Part shown: one piece after another, positions 17,478-25,437 of the stretch
Position numbering within the stretch: position 1 is the first letter of the stretch
How the letters are laid out: every line of letters begins with the position of its first letter
Assembly: GCF_900112685.1 (NCBI RefSeq)
Contig: NZ_FOMS01000002.1
Span: forward strand, 1 to 64,000
Direction of reading: 5' to 3'
Origin: Roseivivax sediminis
GTDB lineage: Bacteria > Pseudomonadota > Alphaproteobacteria > Rhodobacterales > Rhodobacteraceae
Length of the DNA: 64,000 bases
Notes under the pieces: generated by a model
What the model was told of the DNA's origin: nothing
The model's database searches: none
What the model saw: only the letters and a program-made list of their open reading frames with translations
Made by a program: the position numbers and the translations under genes

Positions 17478-18631
17478 TGCAGGTCCCTCCGCACCGGGTC
17501 GAAGAAGGACACGCCCACGAAGGTCTGGTTCACGTGCACGCCCCGGTGCTGTTCGCCGTAGGTGTTAAAGCCGAAGACCCGCGCCGCCGACAGGATCTTC
17601 GACACCGGGTCGGTCAGCTGCTTCTGCTCGATCTCCAGCTTGCGCAAGACGCAGTCGAAACCGAGGATGAAGTCGGGCGCCTCGCCCCGCGGGCCGCGCA
17701 CGTCGAGGCCGGCTTCCAGCGTCTCGATGATCTCCTTGCCGCGGCCGAGCGTCATCAGGAGCCCGTCGTCGATCGCAGACAGGAAGGACAGCGCCTGCCC
17801 CCCGCGCGCGCCCTGGATCGCGCGGACGTGGTACGCTTCGTTCTGCCGCACCAGGATCGGGTTCTCCGCGAAGATCTCGGGTGACAGGTGATCAACCGGG
17901 CAGCCGACGATGCGCGCGTATTCCGCCGCCGCCGGGGCGCCGTTGATCTCGAGCACCAGCCGTTCCTCGGGCAGCGCATCGGTGACGACCATGCGCGTAT
18001 CGGTCGGCAGGAAATGGTCGAAGCCGAGCCCCTCGAACACCAGGTCGGTCTCGATCAGCAGCAGCAGCGCGGCATTGGTGTGGAAGCGCCCGCGATGCAG
18101 CACGAAGGTCTCGCGGAAGTCGAGCCCGTTGCCGGCCGAGCCGCCGAAGATCGGCAGATCCTCCAGCGCCGTGACCAGCGTCGAGACGAGCAGATCCTCC
18201 TGTTTCGACAACCCGTCGGCAAAGACCAGCGCCAGCCGGCTCCAGCCCGCCGTGTGCTGGAACTGGGTGTCCTGGCGCCGCGCCTCGGACGCGATGGCCT
18301 TGATCGAGAGCGGGTTCAACGGTTCGATCAGGGCGGATGAGCAGCGGAAATGCTTCTTCGGGAAGGCCACCGCCATCAGCGCGTCGGTCTCGTAGCCCTC
18401 GGGCGTGATCTGCCCGGCCGTGGTGCAGCCGAAGACCGGCACGCCTCCCATCTGGCGGTCGAGTTCGGCTGCGAGAACGTCGCGCGGCAGATGCTCGGGC
18501 ACGAAGATCAGCACGAAACAGGTGGCCGGCAGCGGCAGCGCCGCCGTCACCTCCTCGACCGCCGCCGCGGCATCGCGCTCGTGCGAGACCGCAACGCTGA
18601 CATAGACGGGGCGTCCGGTTCCGTCCGGCAT
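17474..18631 (-). CDS. FIST-domain sensor protein (NosP-like)
   Basis: A 385-aa cytoplasmic protein with FIST N (about 20-220) and FIST C (about 225-365) domains. Family marks are VPVFGCTTAGQITPEGYE, FADGLSKQEDLLV, PIFGGSAGNG and ILGFDCVLRK. FIST proteins bind small ligands; the Pseudomonas homologue NosP binds haem and nitric oxide and controls the kinase encoded next to it. Here the kinase gene follows with a TTGA overlap, and the response regulator gene precedes it by 3 bp. It is therefore probably the input module of the three-gene sensory operon. The ligand is unknown; I did not identify a haem ligand. Confidence 0.85.
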   Translation of the reverse strand: MPDGTGRPVYVSVAVSHERDAAAAVEEVTAALPLPATCFVLIFVPEHLPRDVLAAELDRQMGGVPVFGCTTAGQITPEGYETDALMAVAFPKKHFRCSSALIEPLNPLSIKAIASEARRQDTQFQHTAGWSRLALVFADGLSKQEDLLVSTLVTALEDLPIFGGSAGNGLDFRETFVLHRGRFHTNAALLLLIETDLVFEGLGFDHFLPTDTRMVVTDALPEERLVLEINGAPAAAEYARIVGCPVDHLSPEIFAENPILVRQNEAYHVRAIQGARGGQALSFLSAIDDGLLMTLGRGKEIIETLEAGLDVRGPRGEAPDFILGFDCVLRKLEIEQKQLTDPVSKILSAARVFGFNTYGEQHRGVHVNQTFVGVSFFDPVRRDLH

Positions 18632-18634
18632 CGC

Positions 18635-19357
18635 CTACTGGCTCAGGAACGCGCGGGAATCCGGGTCGAGCCCGCCGGCGCCGTCGACCTCGGCCGCCTC
18701 CACCAGCACTGCCGCCTGCGTGCGGTTCTGGACGCCGAGCCGGCGCAGGAGCGCGGTGATGTGCGCCTTCACCGTCGCCTCGGCGAGGTTGAGGTCGTAG
18801 GCGATCTGCTTGTTCGGCTTGCCGGCTCGGATCAGCTGCATGATGCGGGCCTGCTGCGGCGTCAGTTCCGCCAGCTTTGGGTGCGCGCTTTCGCACAACG
18901 CGTCCGCCGGCGCCCCGTTCGCGCTGCGCTGATACCCGGCGGGGACGAACTTGCGCCCGGTGCTAACATCGGCCAGCGCGCTGCGCAGCACCTGGGCCGA
19001 GGCGTCCTTGGGCAGGAAGCCGGCGGCCCCGGCCTGCATCAGCGCATCGACCACCGGAACCGACGTCAGCGAGGAGATCACCAGGATTGGCGTGTCGGGA
19101 ATGCTCTCGCGCAGCGACTGGAAGCCCGAGATGCCGCTCACGTCCGGCAGCTTGAGATCGAACATGGCCAGGTCCGGTGCGAAACCATCGGCCACAAGGT
19201 CGAGCCCGGCGCGCAGGGTCTGCGCGGTCTCGATTCGACAACCTTCGAACACCAGGCTGATGGCCGCAGAGAGCGCGTCTCCGTAAAGTGGATGATCGTC
19301 AACGATGAGAACGGATGCGATCCGTCCGGGCGCGCGCGCGCACGTCGCATGTGTCAT
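18635..19357 (-). CDS. LuxR/NarL-family response regulator (FlhR-like by position)
   Basis: A 240-aa DNA-binding response regulator. The receiver domain (about 12-130) has the acidic pair DD at 20-21, phospho-acceptor Asp67 (LAMFDLKLPD) and Lys in LPKDAS. The C-terminal HTH (about 172-235) carries LTPQQARIMQLIRAGKPNKQ and TVKAHITALLRRLGV, typical of LuxR. The ATG is chosen because GGAGG lies eight bases upstream. It is the first gene of the regulator-FIST-kinase operon, 88 bp after the BatD-like gene. Likely targets are C1 oxidation genes in this island, by analogy with FlhR or the R. sphaeroides formaldehyde regulators (inference). Confidence 0.9.
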   Translation of the reverse strand: MTHATCARAPGRIASVLIVDDHPLYGDALSAAISLVFEGCRIETAQTLRAGLDLVADGFAPDLAMFDLKLPDVSGISGFQSLRESIPDTPILVISSLTSVPVVDALMQAGAAGFLPKDASAQVLRSALADVSTGRKFVPAGYQRSANGAPADALCESAHPKLAELTPQQARIMQLIRAGKPNKQIAYDLNLAEATVKAHITALLRRLGVQNRTQAAVLVEAAEVDGAGGLDPDSRAFLSQ

Positions 19358-19445
19358 GACAAAGTCCTCCCGGGTAGAAGGATAAACCCCGAAATCGCTA
19401 ACGCGCAACAAAATGACTCGATCCGCTCACGCCGATGCGAGAGCA

Positions 19446-20627
19446 TCAGCCGGTCGCCGCGTCGCCCCGCAGGAAGGCGCGAGCCAGGGCCCGCAGATCG
19501 CGCGGTCGCTCCGCTCCGCCGAACAGCGTTGAATCGAGCCGGTGCAGGATCGCCCGGCGCGCCGGATCGGGACCGTCCCGCCGGATCAGGGCCGCCCCCG
19601 CCCGCCGCAGCGCGGCAAGATCGCCCGCCCGAGCCGCACGCCGCACTTGCCGGCCCAGCGGGTCGAACGGACCGGAGCGCCACACCGCTTCCCCGGACAG
19701 CCGCCGCCCCGCCAGCATCGCGACGAGTCCGGCCAGAAGCCCCAGCGCGGCGACCAGCGCCAGGGGACCGCGCCGGAGGTTTCCCGCCGGGACGGTCCCG
19801 TCCTCGGCGGTCTCGACCAGCGTCGCATCCTCGTAGGCGATCCGTTGCGCCGAGATCGTCACGCGGTGCGCCTTCTCCTGCTCGGTGTCGAAATAGTCGA
19901 AGGAGATCGGCTCCAGGATCGCGGAGGTCGCGTTGGTGGGCCGCACCGTCCAGCGCCAGAAGGCGTAGGTCACCGGCCCCTGCGGCGAAAGCTCCACCAG
20001 CCGCTTCTCGGGATGCGCAAAGATCATTGCAGACGGAGAGGTCAGCTCCGGCATCGGCGGGATCATCTCGGGCGTGGCGCCCACCGCCTCGATGCGGATG
20101 ATGCGCAGCACACCCTCGCCTGGCCGCAACTGGTCGGGCGCATTCGACCAATCGTCCGATATCCGCAAGCTGCGAACGGGGAACCACCAGTCGACATCGG
20201 TGGGGGCCGGGCGCACCGTGAACGTCACAGGCTCCGACCGGATATCGTGATCGAACCAGTCGTCGCCCTCGTCCGTCAGGGTCAGGTGGTGGACGAACGG
20301 CCCGATCGTCACCTCGCCCGCCTCGTCCGGAAAAAGCGCCATGCGCCGCTCGAAATTCTTCACCTTCTGGCCGTTCTCGTAGCTGTCGTACCAACGGTCC
20401 TCGCCCAGCTGACTCCAGTTGAACCCTTCCAGCGCCGGCTGTTCCAGCGTCTCGCGGGTGACGTGGCGCCGGTATACCCCGTGTATCCGGATCATCACCA
20501 TCTGCTGCGTGTAGGGCTTACCTTCGGATTCTATCGTGACGGTCAATTCCGCATCGCGCGGGGCGACGTGCCGCGTCTGCGCCTGAGCCACCCCGGTCCA
20601 GAGCAGCACGATCAACAGCCATCTCAT
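19446..20627 (-). CDS. BatD-like membrane protein of the MoxR/VWA operon
   Basis: A 393-aa protein with signal peptide MRWLLIVLLWTGVAQA, a long periplasmic part of repeated Ig-like strands (for example LTVTIESEGKPYTQQMV, SEPVTFTVRPAPTDV), and one transmembrane segment near 280-300 (GPLALVAALGLLAGLVAMLAG), then a cytoplasmic tail rich in Arg, Ala and Leu. This matches BatD-type proteins that end MoxR/VWA clusters. It is last of seven genes read from moxR, with its ATG overlapping the stop of the TPR gene. Role: probably part of a membrane chaperone complex for periplasmic quinoprotein maturation (inference). Confidence 0.7.
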   Translation of the reverse strand: MRWLLIVLLWTGVAQAQTRHVAPRDAELTVTIESEGKPYTQQMVMIRIHGVYRRHVTRETLEQPALEGFNWSQLGEDRWYDSYENGQKVKNFERRMALFPDEAGEVTIGPFVHHLTLTDEGDDWFDHDIRSEPVTFTVRPAPTDVDWWFPVRSLRISDDWSNAPDQLRPGEGVLRIIRIEAVGATPEMIPPMPELTSPSAMIFAHPEKRLVELSPQGPVTYAFWRWTVRPTNATSAILEPISFDYFDTEQEKAHRVTISAQRIAYEDATLVETAEDGTVPAGNLRRGPLALVAALGLLAGLVAMLAGRRLSGEAVWRSGPFDPLGRQVRRAARAGDLAALRRAGAALIRRDGPDPARRAILHRLDSTLFGGAERPRDLRALARAFLRGDAATG

Positions 20628-21310
20628 CGCGGGTCCTCCGGCTCCGGCGGGGCAAGGCCCGCCTCGAAGCGCCGCTTTCGTTCGTGCGAAATGCGTGCGG
20701 CGAGGTAGTCGCCCGGCACGTCCGAAAGCTGTTCCAGCCAGCGGCGATTGGCGACCATGAACTTGTCGTCGAAGACGCGGCGGACGCCGGCCTGTTCACG
20801 GCTCGTCAACTCCGGCAGGCCCAGGAGCATCCCGGCATTCGTCGTCTCCGAACCCGTGCCGGCGGCACGTCCCGAGCCTTCGCCGATCGGAGCCGCCATC
20901 TCCGGGCCGGTCTCGTCCCGGCCCGAGAACCACTCGACAACAGATTCGGGATCGAGAGCGAGACCCGCGTAATAGGCAGCGACCAGATCGAAATTCGCCG
21001 AGGCGTCCGCGTCTCCGGCTGCCCGCGCGATGTCGTAGGCTTCCAGCGCGGCGGAATACCGGCCGGCCTGCGCCTCGGCGTTGCCGAGATTGTATTGGCT
21101 GTCGGCAGCGCGGAACGCGTCCGCAGCCTCGTCCCAGCGTCCGGCCCGGTACTCCGCCACGCCGCGCCAGGCCGGATCGGTCAGGAATGGCGCGGCGGCG
21201 CGCGGCATTCCGGCGGCCAGCAGCACGCGGCCGAAACCCGACGCGCCGTCCAGCACGAGGGCGAGAAGCGCCGACAGGACCGTGGCGGTCAGAAGGATCC
21301 GCGCGCTCAT
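20624..21310 (-). CDS. TPR-containing membrane protein (MxaK-like by position)
   Basis: A 228-aa protein starting MSARILLTATVLSALLALVL, a membrane anchor or signal segment. TPR-like helices follow: AWRGVAEYRAGRWDEAADAF, QYNLGNAEAQAGRYSAALEA and ANFDLVAAYYAGLAL, then a Gly/Glu/Thr-rich linker and a basic C-terminal part (RRWLEQLSDVPGDYLAARI). Similar TPR proteins (BatC/BatE, MxaK) occur beside VWA proteins. Both ends overlap neighbours by ATGA. It probably links the VWA proteins in a complex (inference). Confidence 0.68.
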   Translation of the reverse strand: MSARILLTATVLSALLALVLDGASGFGRVLLAAGMPRAAAPFLTDPAWRGVAEYRAGRWDEAADAFRAADSQYNLGNAEAQAGRYSAALEAYDIARAAGDADASANFDLVAAYYAGLALDPESVVEWFSGRDETGPEMAAPIGEGSGRAAGTGSETTNAGMLLGLPELTSREQAGVRRVFDDKFMVANRRWLEQLSDVPGDYLAARISHERKRRFEAGLAPPEPEDPR

Positions 21311-22206
21311 GCCGCCACCCTGCGGAACAGCAACAGCGCCGGGATCAACGCCAGCGCGAGGACGAGCCGGCCGAGGTCCGCCCAGAACAGCAGCGGGTAG
21401 TCCTGGCGTTCGAGCCGCTCGCGGCCGCTCTGACCCATGAAGACGGCGAAAGCGTCGGTCTGATCGAGCGTGAAGACCTGCCCGCCGCCGACCTCGGCCA
21501 GTGTTTCCAGCGCCGCGTCGGGGGCCTCCATGCTCACCACCGACAACCGCGCGCCCTGCCCCGCGATCCCCGCCGCTTCTTCGAGCGGCACCGGCCCCTG
21601 CCCGCCGCCATCGGTGAACAGCACCACATCGCCGGCGAGCACATCGGCCTCCGACAGCATGCGCGCGGCAAGGGCGAGGCCGCGTTCCGGGCGGCTGCCG
21701 GGGTCGGGCACCGTGCCGTCGTCGATCAGCGACAGCGTCTGGCCGAGCTGTCGGATGTCGCCGGTGATGTCGGTCGCGACATAGGCGTCCCCGGCAAAAA
21801 CCACGAGTCCGCCGGGGCGCGCGCCCAGCGCGGCGATCCCGAAGCGGCCCATCGCCTGCATCTGCGGCCAGCGCGGGCTCTCCATCACCGAGGGCGAGGC
21901 GTCGATGACGAAGACCGCGCCATCGAGGTTGCGGAAGGCGGCGGCGTCGCGCCGTTCGACCGCCGGACCCGCCAGCGCGACCACCGTGATCGCCGCGACC
22001 AGCAGGGCCGCCCGGCCGAAGATCCGGGCGCTCCCGCCGTCCACGCGGCCAAGCGCGGAGAGCGCCGCCATCAGCTCGGGCTCGATCACACGGCCCCAAT
22101 CGCCGGGGCTCTGAGCGCGCCGGTGCAGCCACCAGGCGGCAAACGCCAGCAAGGGTAGTGCCAATAGCCACCACGGGCGCAGGAGCGTGACGTCGAACCC
22201 CGTCAT
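21307..22206 (-). CDS. VWA-domain membrane protein (MxaL/BatB-like)
   Basis: A 299-aa protein with two N-terminal transmembrane segments (about 10-30, 62-82), a von Willebrand A domain (about 95-260) and a C-terminal transmembrane segment (LGRLVLALALIPALLLF). The MIDAS motif is VIDASPSVMES (DxSxS), with a later TDGGG loop. I chose the ATG after GGGAGG, four bases upstream, giving MTGFDVTLLRPWW. MxaL in methylotrophs is of this type and is needed for correct metal insertion into methanol dehydrogenase. Overlaps both neighbours. Confidence 0.78.
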   Translation of the reverse strand: MTGFDVTLLRPWWLLALPLLAFAAWWLHRRAQSPGDWGRVIEPELMAALSALGRVDGGSARIFGRAALLVAAITVVALAGPAVERRDAAAFRNLDGAVFVIDASPSVMESPRWPQMQAMGRFGIAALGARPGGLVVFAGDAYVATDITGDIRQLGQTLSLIDDGTVPDPGSRPERGLALAARMLSEADVLAGDVVLFTDGGGQGPVPLEEAAGIAGQGARLSVVSMEAPDAALETLAEVGGGQVFTLDQTDAFAVFMGQSGRERLERQDYPLLFWADLGRLVLALALIPALLLFRRVAA

Positions 22207-23156
22207 GCCGCCTCCCGCCATGCGAGGCCGAGGCCGAAGAGCGCGGCGAGCGCGGCGGGCCAGACCCAGAAGGCGCGGTAGACCTCTGCGGCGAGCCCGT
22301 CGCTGTCCGTCGCCTCCAGCCGGTCGAGCGCCTCGGTCACGGCGAGCAGATCCTCGGTCGTTCTCACGCGGAAGCTCTCACCCCCCGAAATCTCGGAGAT
22401 CGCGCGCAGGGTCGCGGCGTCGACGACGCCGCGCTCGCCTTCGTCCGCGCTCTCCAGATCCTTCGGGCCGAGCGCGATCGTGTGCACCCGCACCCCCATG
22501 TCGGCGGCCAGCGCGGCGACCCCACGCGGCGCGGTTGCGCCGGCATTGTTCACCCCGTCCGACAGGAGGATCACCACCCGGGAAGCGGCCTCCGATTCCT
22601 CCATTCGCTTCAGCGCGAGACCCAGCGCGTCCGAGATATTGGTCGCGCGGCCCGAGATGCCGATGGTCGCCTCCTCGATCCGGCGCGCGACGGCCTCCGT
22701 GTCGAAGGAGAACGGCGCGGCGTAATAGGCGTCGGACCCGAAGACGATGAGCGCAACGCGGTCCCCCGCCCGGCGACGGGCGAAATCCGCGCCGACGCGC
22801 TGCACCGCCTCCAAGCGGGCAATCTGCGCGCCGTCGAGGAAGAAATCGTCGCGCACCATGCTGCCCGACAGGTCGAGCGCGATGGCCAGATCGCGGCCCG
22901 AGACCTTGAGCGCCGGCACCGGCGAGAGCTGGCGAGGTCCGGCGAGCGCAAGCAGGATCAGCACCCAGATAACCCAGGGCACCGCGCGCTGCATCTGCGC
23001 GCCCGCCCCCGTGCTACCGCCCGACAAGAGCGCTTCGCCCACTCGCTCCGGCACGGCGAGCGCGGCCCCCGCGTCGCGCCGCGGCGGCAACAGGCGCGCG
23101 GCAAGAAGCGGCAGGGGAAGCAGTAGTAGCGCCAGCGGCTGGGCAAGTTCAAGCAT
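22203..23156 (-). CDS. VWA-domain membrane protein (MxaC/BatA-like)
   Basis: A 317-aa protein with N-terminal segments (MLELAQPLALLLLPLPLLAA and WVIWVLILLALAG), a VWA domain with MIDAS ALDLSGSMVRDD, LIVFGSDAYYAAP, the ISDALGLALKR helix and LLSDGVNNAG, and a C-terminal transmembrane segment. It is the better preserved of the two VWA proteins: the MIDAS has the full DxSxS plus a Thr (GRATNISDAL). Its start overlaps the end of the DUF4381 gene by 8 bp. MxaC is the homologue in mxa clusters. Confidence 0.8.
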   Translation of the reverse strand: MLELAQPLALLLLPLPLLAARLLPPRRDAGAALAVPERVGEALLSGGSTGAGAQMQRAVPWVIWVLILLALAGPRQLSPVPALKVSGRDLAIALDLSGSMVRDDFFLDGAQIARLEAVQRVGADFARRRAGDRVALIVFGSDAYYAAPFSFDTEAVARRIEEATIGISGRATNISDALGLALKRMEESEAASRVVILLSDGVNNAGATAPRGVAALAADMGVRVHTIALGPKDLESADEGERGVVDAATLRAISEISGGESFRVRTTEDLLAVTEALDRLEATDSDGLAAEVYRAFWVWPAALAALFGLGLAWREAA

Positions 23157-23505
23157 GGCGGTCGAGCTCCGCCTGAAGTTCCGCCGCCTCCGGCAAACCG
23201 CCTGGGCGATAGAGGCTCGCCGCGATCTCGGCATAGCGCTCCGGCGCGCGCTCCCGCAGCAGGCGCAGGAGCGCGAGGCGCCGCGCCTCGTCCGGCAGCG
23301 CGTCGAGGGGTGCTTCGGCAGGCATACCGGCCCGCCGCGCGGTCAGGGTGCGCAGGAGCAGTCCGAGGATCAGCGCCAGCGCAAGGCCGAGCGCGAGCGC
23401 GGCGAACAGTTCTGCAACGAGGCCGCCGGGCGCATTCAGCGGCAGGTGGATATCGCGCAGACCGGCGTGCAGGGCCTCTTCGGTGATCGCGCGCGCGGGC
23501 TCCAT
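23149..23505 (-). CDS. DUF4381-family membrane protein
   Basis: A 118-aa protein with the LRDIHLPLNAP motif that marks DUF4381, followed by one transmembrane segment (AELFAALALGLALALILGLLL) and a basic, helical cytoplasmic tail (ALPDEARRLALLRLLRERAP). It lies between the DUF58 and VWA genes, as DUF4381 genes do in MoxR operons generally, in the position of mxaA. It may connect the VWA protein to the MoxR ATPase; that is inference. Confidence 0.75.
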   Translation of the reverse strand: MEPARAITEEALHAGLRDIHLPLNAPGGLVAELFAALALGLALALILGLLLRTLTARRAGMPAEAPLDALPDEARRLALLRLLRERAPERYAEIAASLYRPGGLPEAAELQAELDRHA

Positions 23506-23508
23506 CGT

Positions 23509-24408
23509 TCAGACCCGCTCCGGCGGAAAGGCGGTGGCGATCAGGCGGGCGATGTCCTCGGGCGAGGCGCCGGCGTCGATGGGAAGCGCCGGCGCGCCGG
23601 CGATCGTCGCGGTGTCCGTGGACCCGACCGAAGCCGCAATGCGCGCGCGGTGGCGGGTGCCGTCCGGCAGGCGGATCGGGTAGCTGCCGCGCGGCAGGTC
23701 CCGCGTCGCGCCGTCGCCGACGGACAGAAGGCGCGGCACCCGGTACCGCGACAGCGCCGCGAGCCGGTCGGCAAGACCCTCTCCGCCGCTGTCGAAGCCC
23801 GAGGCGATCACCACCTCGGCCCCGCGCGGCGCGATCCGCTCGAGCCGCGAGAGCCCCGCGACCAGCGGCGGATCGTCTTGCGCGCCGGCCAGCGCCAGGG
23901 CCAGCGCCGCCTCGTGCGCGCGCACGAGCCCGCCGATTACCTCCAGCATTCCCCGTGTGCGCCCCCGCGCGGGGACCGCCACCGGATCCCCGGCCGACAG
24001 CGCCAGAAGGCCGACGCGGCCGCCCTCCTCCACCACCCGCCAGCCGATGAGCGTCAGCGCCTCGGCGGCGGCGACGGAGCGGAAGGCGCGGCGCGTGCCC
24101 CAGAGCATCGCCGGCCGCATGTCGGCGACCAGCAACGTGACGCGATCGCGCTCCTCCTGGAAGCGGCGCACATGCAGCCGCCCGCTGCGCGCGGTGGCCC
24201 CCCGGTCGAGGTGGCGCACGTCGTCGCCGGGCACGTAGACCCGGACGTCCGCGACCTCCTGCCCGTGGCCGCGCCGCTTCGTCACGAAGCCCCCCGGCAG
24301 CGCCGACAGCGGCACCGTCCCGCCGGGCCGGAGCGCCAGCCGCCGCAGGGCGATCAGCGCTTCGGCCCGCAGCGCCACGCCCGGCGCGTCGAGCGCGGCG
24401 GCACTCAC
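23509..24408 (-). CDS. DUF58-domain protein (MxaS-like)
   Basis: A 299-aa protein with a GTG start that overlaps the moxR stop (GTGA). The central DUF58 signature is seen at YVPGDDVRHLDRGATARSG followed by LHVRRFQEERDR, preceded by KRRGHGQEVADVRVY. The second half looks VWA-like (VVIASGFDSGGEGLADRLAAL). MxaS is the DUF58 protein of mxa operons and works with the MoxR-type ATPase. No membrane segments. Coupled to moxR and 3 bp from the DUF4381 gene. Confidence 0.8.
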   Translation of the reverse strand: MSAAALDAPGVALRAEALIALRRLALRPGGTVPLSALPGGFVTKRRGHGQEVADVRVYVPGDDVRHLDRGATARSGRLHVRRFQEERDRVTLLVADMRPAMLWGTRRAFRSVAAAEALTLIGWRVVEEGGRVGLLALSAGDPVAVPARGRTRGMLEVIGGLVRAHEAALALALAGAQDDPPLVAGLSRLERIAPRGAEVVIASGFDSGGEGLADRLAALSRYRVPRLLSVGDGATRDLPRGSYPIRLPDGTRHRARIAASVGSTDTATIAGAPALPIDAGASPEDIARLIATAFPPERV

Positions 24409-25355
24409 AGCGGCTCCACCGAGTCGAGGATGTCGGCAACCAGCGCGCGCGGCGTGCGCCCCTCCGCTACCGCGCGCCAGGTCAGCACGAGCCGATGCGC
24501 GAGCGCGTCGCCCGCCACGTCGGCCACGTCCTCGGGCAGCGCGTGGTCGCGGCCGTGAAGGTAGGCCCGCGCCTTGGCCGCCGCGGCAAGGGCGAGCGAC
24601 CCTCGCGGGCTGACCGCGTGCTCGATCTCAATCGCGAAGGGCGCAGAGCGCGTCGCGGTGACGAGCCGGACGATGTAGTCGCGCAAGGGCGGCGCAAGGT
24701 GCACCGCCATCGCCGCCGCCTTCGCCGCGTTCAGATCGGACAGGCCGAGCCGCGCCGCGGGCACCGGATCGCCCTGCCCTTCGGCCTCCACCATGTCGAG
24801 GATGCGCCGCTCGGTCGCGGCGTCCGGCAGGTCCAGCAGCACGTGCATCAGGAAACGGTCGAGCTGCGCCTCGGGCAGCGGGAAGGTGCCGTCATGTTCG
24901 ATCGGGTTCTGGGTGGCCACCACCAGGAACGGGTCGGGCAGCGGATGGGTCGTGTCGCCCGCCGTAACCTGCCGTTCGGCCATCGCCTCCAGCAGCGCGG
25001 ACTGCACCTTGGGCGGGGCGCGGTTGATCTCGTCCACCAGGACGAGGTTGTGAAAGACCGGACCGGGCACGAATTCGAATCGCCCGTCCTCGGGCCGCCA
25101 CACCGGCGTGCCGGTGAGGTCCGAGGGCATCAGGTCGGGCGTGCACTGGATCCGGGCGAACCCGCCATCGACCGCGCGCGCCAGCCACTTGACCGCGCGG
25201 GTCTTGGCAAGGCCGGGCGCACCCTCCACCAGCAGGTGCCCTCCGGCCAGAAGCCCGATCAGCAGTCGCTCGATCAGCACCTCGTGCCCGACGAGTCCCT
25301 GCCCCAGATACGCCGAGAGATCCGCCACACCGGGCGGCGCCGTCACCTGAACCAT
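24405..25355 (-). CDS. moxR: MoxR-family AAA+ ATPase (MxaR-like)
   Basis: A 316-aa AAA+ ATPase. Walker A GAPGLAKT, MoxR signature RIQCTPDLMPSDLTGTPVW, Walker B LVLVDEINRAPPK, sensor 1 VVATQNP and the EAQLDRFLM arginine-finger region are all present. The ATG is chosen because GGGAGGAGAC precedes it. It is the first gene of the seven-gene operon that ends at the BatD-like gene. MoxR ATPases act with VWA proteins in assembling or metal-loading partner proteins. MxaR does this for calcium methanol dehydrogenase; here XoxF is the likely client (inference). Confidence 0.9.
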   Translation of the reverse strand: MVQVTAPPGVADLSAYLGQGLVGHEVLIERLLIGLLAGGHLLVEGAPGLAKTRAVKWLARAVDGGFARIQCTPDLMPSDLTGTPVWRPEDGRFEFVPGPVFHNLVLVDEINRAPPKVQSALLEAMAERQVTAGDTTHPLPDPFLVVATQNPIEHDGTFPLPEAQLDRFLMHVLLDLPDAATERRILDMVEAEGQGDPVPAARLGLSDLNAAKAAAMAVHLAPPLRDYIVRLVTATRSAPFAIEIEHAVSPRGSLALAAAAKARAYLHGRDHALPEDVADVAGDALAHRLVLTWRAVAEGRTPRALVADILDSVEPL

Positions 25356-25437
25356 GTCTCCTCCCTCGGCCGCAGGACGGGCCCCTGATCTGCAGCCTAG
25401 ACCGGCAAACTCGGTCCCACAAAGACAGCCCAAGGTC

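Noticed and set aside
17475-17480. GTG or ATG start for the hybrid kinase downstream of the TTG
   Set aside because: No well-placed alternative appears before the first PAS region; the TTG that overlaps the FIST stop remains the best choice though weak.
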